Notes: generated by a model not told the origin, from the letters alone. Positions 11,415 through 23,874 are shown, counted from the first letter of the stretch. The stretch: 64,000 bases of DNA from Umbilicaria muhlenbergii (GCA_000611775.1 KK106981.1:3037211-3101210); one strand, 5' to 3'. Numbers and translations are program-made.

Positions 11415-13339
11415 TGCCGTGCGACGGTAAGAAGCAGATACGGCTCCAGGGGGACTTCGTGGGAGCTGCGCTCCGCGAGGGCATTATATAGTGTTCCATG
11501 GCCTGTTACTTGAGACCGTGGCCCGCTGTGTGCCTCGTCGTCCAGGGTGATGGAAGGATGCTCCAAGGCACGAGTGAGTACCTGAGGTTGTGTGACGTGG
11601 AGATGGCAGGAGAGAGGTCGGCGTAGCGAATGAGCGAGAGGCTCAACAGCACGTTGCAGCCGAAGGTGGGGGATTACTCGATGCTGAGATGCTTCAGCAG
11701 CCAATCAAAGATGCTGTTCATCCCATGAGGACTTTACCACCTTTGCTTTTCTCCGGCGTCCCTTGGGCCTTGCAAAGATTGAGAACAGGCAGAGTGTTAC
11801 CACAACTGAGGGTCGCTCTTTGGTTACGGAGAGGAGACAAGTTCTCCGCGCGACTTGATGACCCAAGCCACATCGAGTTAGGTACAATGAATGCCTTTCG
11901 AGTGTGCAGAAAGTGTTACACCTCGAGGGCAGCTAGTGATACTGCAAGTCACCGTCAAGAACGCGGAGAGTTCTTCACGCTCATTGCACTCAGCGCAGCG
12001 TCTCACTCTTAGGAGCCGAACGAGGATTTTCTTTGTCGTTATAGTGGATGTAGCTGTCCTTCGAGCCTGGAAATTCTAGCTAGGCCATCTGAACCGCTTC
12101 CGTTTCAGGCCTTCTGCTCGCCCTTCACCACTGCTGTGTAGGTATCTTCTCCGACGATAGTGAGGAAGCCAGCACTAGTGGCCGGAATATATATCCACAT
12201 AGGTCTTCGCTGGTCCAAGGCTTTTGCAGTCCTTCTCAGCATCAATCAGACAGGGCTCGACACTCAAATCGAGTGCTGTGCTCATGACGCTCAAGCATCC
12301 CTCCCTTCATCCCTTCTGAACTCCAACTGGATTGAAGGACATGACTAAACGTTTGGATTGGCACTACTCCATTGTCATACTAACGAACCTAGACAAACCG
12401 GCTTACGCTACTGTCGCCTGAAGGGTATTGTTTCTGACACCGTAGCCTGGAATAATCATGTACCCTACTAGTGCACATGCTTGGCTGGGCCCATGAGGAA
12501 TTGCAGTAGCCCTTTGGTCGTAGCTACTGTCGTGAATTAATATTATCTTACCGTCACAACCAGTTGGCTGATTCGAGCCAAGAGGCTCTACAGAACAATC
12601 AAGCGGGGTCTTCATCTGATCTGTCCAAGTGGCTCAACTCAGCCTCGGCTCACACGTATCCCTGAAGTCTGGGACCGGAACTCTTGGTCCTTCAGGACCT
12701 CTTGAAGTCTTGGTACATCTGTCCTCACGGAAAAAAGAGGAAACCAGTGTGATGATTCTTATTGAGCCAAGGTGCTGGGCGTCCACGTTGGGATCGCCAA
12801 CCGCCAAGGCCAGTCTTTAAGCTTAAAGTAATTTGCCGTCGAGGGCGCTCCTACTTCTCGACCCGCGACGTCCAACCCATCCACCAGCATCAGGGACGCT
12901 GATATCAATTCACCAAGTAGCTTAGCCACCCGCAAGTGTCGCGTAACAGGGTAGCGACCAGGACTGGACAATACCAAGGATGGCACTATACCTTTGCTTC
13001 GATTTCCTCATCTGCTTGCCAATGAGACACTCAGATTCGATGTCTTGGCTTCGAAAGAGCCAGGAAATGTGTGCTCCTAAGCCTTGCTAATCCCAATTCC
13101 AGCTGCTCGATCCATGCAATGGCGTGGTCTAGGTCTCTTTATTCGTCGAAAGCAGAAGTGGGAGGCCAGGATATCCCTAATCCCATAGCCTTTTGCCCCT
13201 GGCTGTGCCATCAACGGGTGTGTATATTCATGGCCTACATTCCCTATATGGTTCTTGCAGTCTCTGCCATCCTACACGTTGCAGCATTTGTTTTCCCTGA
13301 GTCTCCTTTGTCTTAGTCGCTCTACCGTTGAAATTCGAC
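11415..13339. other. gene-free region
   Basis: About 1.9 kb has only short overlapping frames on both strands, with no domain, signal peptide or intron pattern that I can support. The first part should hold the promoter of the minus-strand sphingomyelinase gene. Confidence 0.4.
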
Positions 13340-15408
13340 ATGATGTTATTTTCATATGCCTGGCTTCTTGTGAGCTGCTGCTCTCTTACTGAAGCGCTTG
13401 TCCCGCGTGCAGCGGCCCCGGTGTGCAACCAAGATAATGTACTACGAGCAATCATGGCTACTCAAAACTCTGCCTATCCGTTCTGCACAAGCTATCTTGC
13501 CACTCCCAGCCTTCCACTACCTCCTTACCTCAAGGGGTACTCAACGACCACAGCGAGGGTCAGCAGCGGATGTAGCTGCTTTGTAGCAACCGCTAGCAGT
13601 GCAACCCCTGTTGTACCGCCGTCATCGACCTCTACCTCGTCTACCACTTCTCCATCCACATCGGACACTTCTTCATCCACGTCAGACGCTTCCTCATCCC
13701 CATCGAGTACTTCTACATCCACATCAAGCACCTCTTCGTCCACATCGAGCACTGCCTCCTCTACGCCGAGCCAGCCAACCTGTCCTGCATCATGCTCCGC
13801 TACAACGACAAGTGTTACGACAAGTACGATTACAGATACAGATGTTGTGACTGCAACTATGGTAAGCTGTAGCCACTCTAGCCCTAGTTTAGTCATTACC
13901 GAAACCGTTGCTTATCACTTTTGTGGACGGTCCCTGCGGAGCCATCTACAGTGACAGTCCCTACGACCATAACGTTGGAGGCACCCGGCGCACAGACCAC
14001 GGTGACAATCCCCGGAGCTGGCGAAGTGACTACGGTCACAGTTCCAACCGCGGTGGAGTTGCCTGGACAGGAGACTACGATAACTATTCCGGAGCGGGTG
14101 AAGTGACCACAGTGACAGTGCCTACTACTGTGGACTCTTCTACAGTGACAGTTTCTACCACTGTGCAGTTACCAGCTGAGACTGTTGTAAGTCATCCTTA
14201 AGGAGGCAAGTCTCCCTGTTCGAAAGCTTACTAGAAAACGGACTGTAAACGTCTTTGTAACAGAGACAGATGTAGTGGTTGGTCTCTTGCACGGGTGCCT
14301 TTGTCTTATCTTAAAGCTTACAGGTGCAACAGACGATGAACGTAACTATGACACAGACGCTTCCTGTGACCACTGACCAGTGTAGTTACGGAGACCGCCT
14401 CAGCCGCAGTTGTTGTAGGTTCCAACTGCTCCCTACCGGGAATTCCCACAAGCTCACTTCATTACAGACCGTCCCAGGCATGAACTTCACCACGACTGAA
14501 ACAGACACTGTGGTTAGTCTACCGTCTACGTCAGCGACCGTGTTCATTCTTTGACTTACCATACTCGCAGATTATGAACGTCGCCATTACAGAGACAGAC
14601 TCTGTGACCACTACCGCAACAGAGACTCTATTAGCGCAAACAGTTGTATGCTGCCATCGCTTTTTCCAATGCATGATCTCAGGCTGACCCAAATGAAGAC
14701 CGAGCCAGGGATGAATGTCACCGTTACCGAGACGGTTCAAAGCTACAATTATGTGACCGCTACAGCCACAGCGACCCTTCCTGTCCAAACAGTGGTATGT
14801 AATCAATGGATCTCCTCTCGACTCTCTCGAAGCTGACGGTTTTGAAGACTGCACCAGGTATGAACGTAACAGTCACAGCTACCACCACATCCACCTCCGT
14901 CTCCACAACTGTCAGCGTCAGCGTCAGCACCACCACCCAGTCCTGTGTCCAAAACTACGGCTTCAGCGAAAACTTCGGCTATGACCCCTTTGTTGTAGAT
15001 GCGGCAATCAACGTGAGCTACGGCGTCGGCACCAACAGCGCTGTCGCTGCCTCTGGTTCTGCCTACTTCTTCGCGTCGTTCTCAGCGGCGAACGGCAACA
15101 TTCAATTGAGATATCCTACTGCTATGCTCCAGCCGAACGCCCTCTACTCCGTCTCGATTCTGCATAAGAAACAAGCCGACGCGCACTCATGTTCAGTGCG
15201 GCTTCTCGTACTGAACTACTTCGATAGCAATGTTTTGGCTTCTGCCACTTACTACTCGTCAACGTCCTACAGCCCGCCGATGGCCCAATTCAACTCTACC
15301 ATCAATACCCAGGTGTATGTCAGGTATATCGTCGACTGTAATGGGCCAAATTCGCAGCCGTATACTGTGGTTTTCCTTGACAATGCGGCCTTGTCGAGGG
15401 TTGGATAG
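13340..15408 (+). CDS. Ser/Thr-rich cell-surface protein with repeated exons; frame uncertain
   Basis: The start ATG ATG at 13340 gives a signal peptide (to about TEALVPR), a Cys-containing head, then a long Ser/Thr stalk. Exon 1 ends at 13861 and the next starts at 13942. After that come short exons that repeat one theme (PGMNVTVTET...QTV): 14468-14512, 14571-14645, 14699-14794 and the last exon from 14848. The introns between them are 53, 58, 53 and 53 bp, all phase 0. The last exon encodes a beta-rich domain of about 170 residues opening QNYGFSENFGYDPF, like carbohydrate-binding or adhesin beta-sandwich domains. The frame is offset by one base at about 14,090 and again at about 14,373, so the middle is either decayed, misassembled or spliced in a way I missed. 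A surface adhesin-like role is inference. Confidence 0.6.
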
Positions 15409-15491
15409 GTGTATTCGTACATGTATTTCAGGTTGTTGCCGCCAAATGCGCTCTTGGCGAGAGTTGGATAGGTGTGTTTGTACATGTATTT
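15389..15491 (+). repeat. short direct duplication over the stop codon
   Basis: A segment of about 38 bp (15389-15427) containing the end of the preceding coding region and its TAG recurs at 15453-15491 with a few changes. Both copies share GTTGGATAGGTGT and GTACATGTATT. It is a local tandem duplication with a 64-bp period. Confidence 0.65.
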
Positions 15492-15931
15492 ACTTCATAT
15501 GATTTCCTTCAAAGGCAGAAGCAGCAACAGGATTAGTCTCACAAGTCAAGATGAACGTCTCGAGTCTTGCGTCAATATGATGAAAAGGGTTGATACTGCT
15601 CTGCTCCATTTGTCAATATCCTTGGAGTTCGATTCACGATTTATTGTGAAACAGGGGCGGGCCAAGCTACGCCCGATTTGTAGCTTCTTAGCACTCGTTT
15701 TGGGCGATTGTTTCGAATCGTTGAGTTTCGCTTTGCCGCGGAATAGCGATCACTCTTCCGATCTTTCGTTTCGGATCCCATCCTGAAGTTTGCTGCCACG
15801 TTTCGTGACTATTTCCGACACAACTCTGAAGGCACAGTACCACCAACATCTGTATTCTCAGTTGAGTGGATTGACGTCAATTGATCTGGCTCATTGCTGT
15901 CACATCTTTCATGCATGGCGTCGCTCCAACT
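15492..15931. other. intergenic
   Basis: About 440 bp lie between two plus-strand genes. No coding signal is seen; this stretch should include the promoter of the small secreted protein gene. Confidence 0.45.
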
Positions 15932-16527
15932 ATGCATCATTTTACACTGACATTCTATGTCATTGTTGTTGCAGCCGTATCAGCTTCGATCGCCGTGCCC
16001 TTGACGCCTCGAAGTCAATTTTGCTCAAACGCACCCACTACACTTGCCGGAAGTGTTGTTGCAGCGTAGGTCTCTATTGTTCAGATTGGAGGTAGAAACT
16101 GGCGTGACCCACAACCCTTAGCATCCCGAACCGCCGCAGCTTCCCAGTGAGTTCAGTCCCCCGTTCGAGCATCAACAACGTCATATGGTGCGTTCCCAAC
16201 ACTCAAACATACATCACGCTTCGCCTGACCGCCACTCTTTCCTCCGCTGCGCTGAAGCCTCTGCTATCCACCGTCGGCGATTCCATATACAGACATTATC
16301 AAGACAGTGGCGACGGACTGCTCCCCGATGGCGGATATGCGGTGCAAAGGAATAACCTAGTCTTCGAGTTGACCAACGCCAATAACCATCAGTGCACTTG
16401 GGGGGTTTTGATGGCTGCAGTTTGGGCTATTACCAATTTCATGCAAGTGCAGAATATGTGGGGACTGGTGGAATTTAGTGTTTTTGATGGAGGCAACCAG
16501 GTTGCTCAGGGGACGATTGCTATGTAG
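15932..16527 (+). CDS. small secreted protein, unknown family
   Basis: Two exons, 15932-16065 and 16122-16527, join in phase 2 to 179 residues. The 56-bp intron starts GTAGGT, has a GTGAC branch-like site and ends CCTTAG. A clear signal peptide (MHHFTLTFYVIVVAAVSASIA) precedes VPLTPR. The mature part is about 155 residues with three cysteines and ends in a hydrophobic, Trp-rich segment (WGVLMAAVWAITNFM) followed by VEFSVFDGG. An in-frame ATG 21 bases upstream is possible, but the start at 15932 places the signal peptide at the N-terminus. I recognise no domain. Size, signal peptide and lack of homology to a known enzyme fit an effector-like or surface protein, which is inference only. Confidence 0.68.
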
Positions 16528-17659
16528 GAAATTTTATTGGGACGGCGAGCGGCGCAGAGAATGATTGGGATACTGTGGGCTATCCTGAAGCTCCTTCTTT
16601 CTTGAGTCACTTCCCGGCACATTGTCAATTTCAAAGATTCTCTCCATGCTTTTACAGTCTCTAGCACGAGGTATCCACTTGGACCCATGTTGTTTTCTCC
16701 GAGCCGGGTGCACTTAGTCTTGAGTACCCGGGTGGAATGGTAGCAAACAAGTTATCAGTAGACGATTTATACGGGCAGCAGGTCCTGTGGAATGTCAAGA
16801 AGGCTCACGTTGCTGTAGCATCCTTTGGCGGTCCCAGGCGAGGGTATACGATCTCTCGAGATTTTGAATGAGGGCTTGTACTTGGGCCCATACCTTTTCT
16901 TGTTCTACCTATCACCGTAGCCCCCAGCTCGAAAGCCTGCTCGCTATCACCGCTATAGACTTACCTCCTCTATTGGAAGGAGCTGGCGGATGTATATGGA
17001 TCCAATTGATGGCTAGATTTCGTTACTAGATTTCTAGACCTTTTGAGCGTACCGGCGATGCCAAGGGCCAAGACTCTAAATGCGCTATATTTTCAATGGC
17101 AAGAATGGTGCAAAGAGATTTATCCAAGGAGACCGTTAGCGATGTTATTCGCGGTAGAACGGACAAGGAAAACTAGCAAGTAGATATTGTATGAATTCTG
17201 GCACCATGAGCATCAGTTTCGGTGGAGTCAACTGCAACAGTCGTTCAAGACTCAGGGAGCGGTCTAGAGTGAATAATACGCTCCTATAGTCTTGGAACAA
17301 TGATGCCTCTACGTCAGGATTCAAATACAACGACGCAGATACAGCGCGATTATTCCTCTTGTTCGCCTGAAGCATACTGCAACTTGTTCTCACTCTCCAA
17401 TACACAATCAGTTAGCACGGTATCTAAAGCTAATTCAATCAGAAGTTCAGCTGCATGGTATCAGTTCTTCTGACGTGCTAGATGGAATTCGTGGCTGCTT
17501 TTGATATGAAGAATACGATCGCCTAACTTCTATACCCAAATTTCCAAGTCTAAGTCCTATCTCATAATAATCGATCCATAATACTCCAGAGACAGCAAGG
17601 TATAAAGGTGCTCCCAAAAGTGCGGTCTAAACAAAGGAAAATGCAGAGGAGATTACTAA
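16528..17659. other. gene-free region
   Basis: About 1.1 kb has no supported gene. It separates a plus-strand gene end from the stop of the minus-strand transporter, so both 3' ends fall here. The frames present are short and show no motif. Confidence 0.45.
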
Positions 17660-19254
17660 TTAATCCACTGTCTGGTGCTGTCGCACTCCCCTAGCCTTCC
17701 ACCTCGCGACTACCGTACAAGCCGCGGCCAACCCCAAACATGTTCCACACCAAATCATAACAGCCAAATAACTAAAGGTCCTCACCAGCTGTCCCACTAT
17801 CACAGGACCGATCAAAGAAAAGACGGCAGTCAGCGAGTACATCATGCCTGTCCACTGGCCCAGGCGCTGCTGTTCTGACTCGGCAAGAAGGGAGGCGACG
17901 CAGGCTGGGGGCAGACCGATCACGGTGCCGGAGACGATGCCAAAGAGCACGACGAAGGCGATTGCGTGGGACAGGAGCGTGGCGAGGGGCCAGAAGGTGA
18001 ATAACAATATGCAAGCGAGGGAAGTGGCGGCGAGATGGATGTTAAGGGCGCCGTAGCTGTTGCGAACAAGAGCCCGACGTTAGCTGGCCCTTCTTGTTTG
18101 ATAGGGCCGGAGGAGGAAGCAAGGGGAAGGAGGGAAGATGCAGTGGGACGTACTGGTCAGATAGATAGGCCCCGAGGACTCTCCCAAGAGTACTGCATGC
18201 ATTCATGATACTCAGGAAGTAGAACGTGCGAAACCCGTTCTCGCCGTGCAGGCCTCCCGTGCCGTTGGCAATGTCCTCTTTGATTCCGATGCCCTTCCAC
18301 TGCGCCCAGTCTTCGAGGTTGAAGAAGATCGGGTAGAACCCGAGGAATACCCAGCACATGGTGGCGATGAACCACGGGTATGGGCGGTGGCGGAAGGCTG
18401 CCTTGTCGACCCAAACGTCGTACTCAAGCCAGTTTTTCGGGATGCGAAGGGCCAAAGCGGGATTCGGTATCGCACAGAGGAAGGCTATGAAGGAGGTAAC
18501 GCCAACTAAGATTGCCAGGTAGCGGACCGCAGGCGGGAATCCATTCCTTGCAACAAGGAATTTGAACATGATGGGATAGATCAAGCCGGCTGGGGTGTTT
18601 CTTAGCTTTGAAACCTTTACCCTGCGCATAGAGAACGCATCACAACATACCAATGCTCGCCCCAGACGCTGTGATGCCTATAGCCAGACCTCTTCTCCGA
18701 ATGAACCAGCTCGAAACCACTTGGCTGCTATAGACGAACATGCAACTCATGCCCAGGCCGACAGTGAGGCCCTGGGTAAGCCATATCGCCCAGACCCTGC
18801 CATCGCCTTTGCCTCCTCGGCCACTGGTGATGCTGAGCATGAACATGCCTAGCGTTGTGAGAATACCACCGGTGGCGCCAAGGTGACGGAAATGACCTGA
18901 GTCGAGGAGCCGTCCGGTGACAAAGGAAGCGAAGAGGATGAAGAACGACTGCGTTCCTCCGATGAGCGAAATAAGAGCCGGGTCGGTAGTCGGCATGAGA
19001 TGGCTCAGGTAGTATGATTGAAAGGTGCCGTAGGTATTGACCAGCCCCCTATCGCCTGCTTGTTAGCAATCGAGACGGGGCCATTGTATGCTCAAAGTAC
19101 GGTACCAGCTGTTGAACATCAAGAGAAAACCCCCCATCAGCGCACGATATGCCCTCCAGTCTCTCGGCCATGTCTCCAGCTTGCTGATATCGGGACCTTC
19201 ATTGCAGATGGAGTCTGCAAGAGGGGGGCTCTCACACTCCTTGGTCGGATCCAT
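17660..19254 (-). CDS. MFS permease, monocarboxylate-transporter-like
   Basis: Four exons on the minus strand, 19254-19106, 19048-18651, 18589-18154 and 18056-17660, give 459 residues. The introns are 57, 61 and 97 bp and keep the frame. The first exon ends with DWRAYRALMGGFLLMFNSW and joins to GLVNTYGTFQSYYLSHLMP, the signature start of fungal MCT-type (Mch-like) permeases. Later landmarks are the loop SSWFIRRRGLAIGITASG before helix 5 and GRVLGAYLSD around helix 8. About twelve membrane helices are predicted. Relatives move monocarboxylates, riboflavin or other small organic acids across the plasma membrane; the substrate here cannot be read from sequence. The short N-terminal tail is acidic. 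The splice joins restore known family motifs, so the model is firm. Confidence 0.9.
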
Positions 19255-22011
19255 TCTAAACGAAATTCCCACTAGGACTTGAAACGCTGGGGGGAAAGCG
19301 AGTGTGGCAACTGTCTTGACAGGCGTGCAACGAGAGAATGAACTTGGACCGCTCGCTATGTGACGATTGCAAGAAAACGAAGACGAACAGCATCAAGAGG
19401 CAAGGAAAGGTTCTTATCCTTAACAAGAGGCGTTCGTCATGACTGGATGTTACACAGCAGCATTGGCAGGCCCACTCATTCTACATTCATCGACACGAAC
19501 AAAGCAGGTGTACAGCAAAGCAGTGCCCAACGTGGCCCCTGTACTCATCATGCCCGTTCCCAGTCCCCTACCTCCTCGAGCCGTCGGGCTATTCTGCCAG
19601 ATCTTGGCATCTCGCATGCGGTCCGGAGTACGTGATGCTGTTAACCCCTCGGTCATCACGCAGGATGTCGTCCATTGAGTAGACGGCGCTTATCAACATA
19701 CATGAGGAGCGCAGAGGGAGGAACATGTTCGATGTACAGCGAACGCAAATGTGACCTTGGCATCCCGGAGAGCCCAGACCTCCAAGGACTCCAAGACTCC
19801 CGGAACGTTGGGAACGTGCTACACGGGCAGGCCTCTTTTATGTATCATAGGCGGATGATTGGAATCAAGTGGCTGCGGGCCGCAGCCGAGGAACTTGGCG
19901 CAGCGAGGATCCGCTGCTGCGCCTCGCATCATCAGGCAGGTTACGTCTTTCTTCCGGGCGGAAGCGGAGAATGCTGAGCGCCTCTCCGACGCTCAGGCCG
20001 CACATACGGAAGCTGTTGGGCTTTGGTACCTCGACGATGTTGGTACAAGTTACACGCCTACAGAGGAACGGTTAGTTCCGCGGTCCTCACTCTGCTTCTT
20101 CACAGGTAACACTTATAAAGCAGCCACTTCACTTGTTTCTGATTCTGTTGGAGTGCGACTACACTAGTGCAGCGATAATGATGGTTTGTTCTCTCACCGC
20201 TTTTCTTGTGGAGTGGTTCGGACGCCGACTGAACTGGGGATTGTCTGACATTGAAGGGAGCGAGGTGTTGGAATTATCCCAGCCTAGCTTGGCTTGGGGG
20301 TCCAGGTGTGTCTGTGAGCGACCGACCTAATTGGCCGGCGCTCGATGGCGTGCTGCGACAAAGGCAAGAGGGTGTTGAGCAACTATCTGCTGAACTGGTT
20401 GAAGTTCGATTGCAAGACCATCAGATATTAATTGCTACGTAGAGAGGACTGCTATATGTGTTCAACATCACTGATGAATAATTGGAATATGCCCTCCGTC
20501 ACCCGCCCTCCATAATCGCCTGCCAAGCAGTTAGGGGCGCACAGCGAGAGCAACATCCTCCCTCACTGAACTGTTTGATGCTTCTTCAGGCTTAACCCTT
20601 ATCAGCTCAGTCTTGCAGATCTTTCAATAAATAGGTCATTGTTTAGTGATATACTGTAAAAATGTATAGAATTAGGATAAATGCCTGAAATGACCCCTCT
20701 GAACTTCTAAATTCTCAAAATATGTGAGCGGCTGGTCAAAAGAAAGCCTGCTCTCTAGATGCTGCGACAGGACTATGAGGGCAGAGGGCAGTCACAAAGA
20801 CTTAACAGCCCTATGACTGCCACATGGAGATTGACTGCTGAGGAAAGAAGAATTGTACGGGCGGGAAAGCCAGCTATATGCCCCTTCACTAGTGCTATTC
20901 GCCTAATAGTGGCTGCTCGGCTATGGCTGCTGGCGGGCGCTTGACAATTGCCCTCCTTTTTACCATGACGGCGGCCTCGCCGTCTATGGCTTCTATGCTT
21001 GACGTTTCATCAAAATTCGGCCGCTCCAATCAACGTTTCGTTGAATTTTTCAGCTCAATTGGACTGTTTTTCAGCCTCAATTCTTCGCATCTCTATGATC
21101 GACATTTCATGAACAATTAAACTGCGGTAAATGCCTAAAATGACCCCCCCCAGCTTGTAAATTCCCGGAATAATCCCCAAAACTTCATAATTCCTCGTTT
21201 GACCCCCCACCTCGGAGGTGCTTTCAGGCTGTCTTTCATGCATTTATTTGTATGACTCAGGTTGTTTGAAAAGAGTAGGGACTGGCTCTGATCTACAGTT
21301 TACTCATCATATTAACTCACTTACCTCTTCTCCTTGTGAAGTCCTTAATAGGTTCATGTAGTCATGCGTCGTGAACTAGAATTTAGCACTCTCGGTTGAG
21401 TTTTTAACTATAATCTTAACTAAACAATTGCATGCCTATGTGTGCTTTAGTGTGGTGGGGCGCGCCAATCAAATTTGGTAATCAGGGGAGCTACCACCCA
21501 CTACGACAAACATGAGGCAGTGCAGCGAATATCCAGCTTCCATTGGTTTACCATTTTTGGGCGAAAAGGTTATGAGGACTCCTCTTCAGACTAGCACAAA
21601 TCAGAACTCTGCAATCTAAATCTGGAACTTATGTAATGCGAAGCAGTGACTAGATACAGTCTTTCCCTGAAAGTAAAGGGCGCTCTTTTAGCGCGCGCAT
21701 AAGTCCTTTCCTAGGGTTCTGAAAGGCTATTCGGTCACTTTTCATGCGACAAGAATCCTTAGCGTTGATTAGATGGATATTTGCGGTGGGTGTCACTGCC
21801 TTGAAAATTCAGCCATCAAGCCCAACCTCAGCATGTTACAAGCAACTTGGGGGCCAAAGCATCTAGCGAGTGCTAATAAGTACTGTGCTTACTGCCCACA
21901 CCTTCCTATGTGTCCTTTCGTTGGCTCGTGAATAGTTTCGCTTGGAAACATATTTAATGTGTTGATTGTCATTTGCTTCGTCGTGATCCGCGGCATTCAC
22001 CAGCACCAAGT
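19255..22011. other. long gene-free stretch with falling GC
   Basis: About 2.8 kb lie between the divergent transporter and membrane-protein genes. The first part is GC-balanced and contains only short shadow frames. From about 20,450 the sequence turns AT-richer and holds degenerate short repeats (listed separately). I see no gene or RNA that I can defend. Confidence 0.4.
20679..21216 (+). repeat. degenerate 30-bp repeat, dispersed and tandem
   Basis: A motif of the form AAATGCCTGAAATGACCCC followed by ACTTCTAAATTC occurs at 20679-20717 and again at 21128-21165. After the second copy it continues as about two more degraded units with a 30-bp period (CCCC plus ACTTCATAATTCC). The two sites bracket about 450 bp and could be ends of a small decayed element, which I cannot prove. 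Confidence 0.4.
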
Positions 22012-23874
22012 ATGTCGTCAGATCATGAAGACGTTCAGTATTCCAAGCTTGACGTCCCATCAGCCCACAATGACATCACAGAGCCGGAAGCAAGTGCGAG
22101 CTCAGATGATGAAAATATTCAACATTCAAAGTCGGATGCCGTTCAGGCCAACAATGACCCAGAGAAGCACCCACAGACAACACGGACCAAGACGAGCTCG
22201 TTCAGTGGCATACATTGGAAAGCTCCGGCACTCATTGTTCTGGGCTTGATACTTGGGACAGCTTTCGCAGTTGGGCATCATTGCTACTACCGACATTTCA
22301 ATGGGCAAATCGTCGGCAAGAAATGGCAACAACAGTGGATTCTACGAGGGGGAAGTGCCTTTGGCTTTGCTGTCAAGACCTCCTTGGCTGTGGCCGCAGG
22401 AACCGCATATACGCAACAGTTCTGGCTCTCAATGCAGGAAAGAGCAGCCCCGATCGAAAAGGTCGATTCCATGTTTACGGTTCTAAGCAGCGCAACCCAG
22501 TTCCTGGATATTAAGCTCTGGCTAGGCAGGCCAGTGCTGGCCATACCAGCCATCATTACATGGTTAGTACCTTCCGGGCAGCATTGGGCAACAAAATCTG
22601 ACGTCTACTTTCCCAGGCTGGTTCCCTTGGTAGCCATCATCACTCCAGGGACCCTCACAGTTGAACCAACTCTCCAGAACAAGACGTTCTCGATGTCCGT
22701 CCCGCAAATTGACTTCAACAACGGCTCAAATTACGTAACAACTGGCTTTGCCGATTCCTACAACTCGGCCTCCGATGGAGTCGCGCAAATCGTCGATGCC
22801 ACCGCCGCACAAGGCTCGATCTTACCCATAAGTCCGCCCATAGCGAATTCATCCTACACGACCACCTTCTCCGGCCCTGCTCTCGACTGTGTGCAAGCTA
22901 GCGGGACAGATAGCGCAAAACTGTCCCAAGCCTCCGGGATGAACGATCCCGGAATACAGCAAGTGGTCTACGCATCGTGGGTCCCAACTTCTACTAGCAA
23001 CTTGACCTCCCCGAACTTGAATCCCTCATCTCCCAGCGGGTGGGAGTTGGACTACACGCTCGACACCCACTCGAGCGATTACGCCCGCCTGTTCGTCTAT
23101 AGCTATTACTCCAAAGCCACATTCACCTGCGGTCTCAGGAATAAGACATACACGGTCTCCTTCAATTTCCAAAACAATACGCAGCGTATCTCAGTACAGA
23201 CAGGCAAAGACATGAACGGCGTCTCCTCCACCTCCCTCCCCGGTATATCATCCGACGAAGGCGGGACATACGATAATAACCCAATCGCTTCATATGTCGC
23301 ATTGATGGAATCTCTGGGCCGTATCATGATCGGCAGTATCCAGGACGATGGCCGCGGTGACAACGAGCTGGCTCCAGACTTCACTTCTATCAAGGACACA
23401 AGTCTGAACGACGTCCGTAAGGGCAACAACGCGAAGGCTTTAGGTACGGCTATTGAGCAATTGTTCCAGAACATGACCATTAGTCTACTGTCAGTTTCAA
23501 CGTATCAACAATCCATAGCCGTCTCTACCCCCGTCAACGTGACAGCGGTACTCACGAAAAACGCATACGTCTATCACCCCTACGACCTCTACCTCGCATA
23601 CGGCCTCAGCATCTTCTTCACGTCAATCTGTCTCGGAATCGGTATGGCAGCGCTCTTTCGCAATGGTCAATCACATAGCAATAATTTCTCCACGGTCTTA
23701 AGAGCGACGCGGACTCCAGATCTAGATCGCTTCTTGCCTGAGACGGAGATGAGTGGGGCGGATCCACTGCCAGAAGAGTTAGGAAGGGCGGTTCTGAGCT
23801 TACCGCGGAGAAGTGAGGTGGGTGGTGTTGGAAATGGGGGGTTTGAGGTTGTGAGTGATGGAGACTTGAAATGA
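22012..23874 (+). CDS. multi-pass membrane protein of an uncharacterised fungal family
   Basis: Exons 22012-22562 and 22617-23874 give 602 residues. The 54-bp intron (GTTAGT donor, CTGAC branch, CCCAG acceptor) is a multiple of three and would be hidden in one open frame; removing it restores the family-like run ITWLVPLVAIITPGTLTV. An acidic, disordered N-terminus (about 65 residues) is followed by a membrane helix (ALIVLGLILGTAFAVGHHC), two or three more between about 115 and 200, a large loop with many NxS/T sequons, and a last helix (LAYGLSIFFTSICLGIGMAAL) before a cytoplasmic tail. Relatives in fungal databases are often labelled formylmethionine deformylase-like, a name I consider unsupported here since no metal-binding enzyme motif is visible. 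Function is unknown; a glycosylated surface or vacuolar membrane protein is likely. Confidence 0.8.
   Translation: MSSDHEDVQYSKLDVPSAHNDITEPEASASSDDENIQHSKSDAVQANNDPEKHPQTTRTKTSSFSGIHWKAPALIVLGLILGTAFAVGHHCYYRHFNGQIVGKKWQQQWILRGGSAFGFAVKTSLAVAAGTAYTQQFWLSMQERAAPIEKVDSMFTVLSSATQFLDIKLWLGRPVLAIPAIITWLVPSGQHWATKSDVYFPRLVPLVAIITPGTLTVEPTLQNKTFSMSVPQIDFNNGSNYVTTGFADSYNSASDGVAQIVDATAAQGSILPISPPIANSSYTTTFSGPALDCVQASGTDSAKLSQASGMNDPGIQQVVYASWVPTSTSNLTSPNLNPSSPSGWELDYTLDTHSSDYARLFVYSYYSKATFTCGLRNKTYTVSFNFQNNTQRISVQTGKDMNGVSSTSLPGISSDEGGTYDNNPIASYVALMESLGRIMIGSIQDDGRGDNELAPDFTSIKDTSLNDVRKGNNAKALGTAIEQLFQNMTISLLSVSTYQQSIAVSTPVNVTAVLTKNAYVYHPYDLYLAYGLSIFFTSICLGIGMAALFRNGQSHSNNFSTVLRATRTPDLDRFLPETEMSGADPLPEELGRAVLSLPRRSEVGGVGNGGFEVVSDGDLK

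Noticed and set aside
13525-13896. Asp/Val-rich minus-strand frame
   Set aside because: It is the complement of the Ser/Thr stalk codons.
19859-20167. 102-codon frame
   Set aside because: No recognisable features, and overlapping frames of similar quality.
22012-23874. Formylmethionine deformylase activity for the membrane protein
   Set aside because: The label is used for relatives, but no metal-binding enzyme motif is visible in the sequence.
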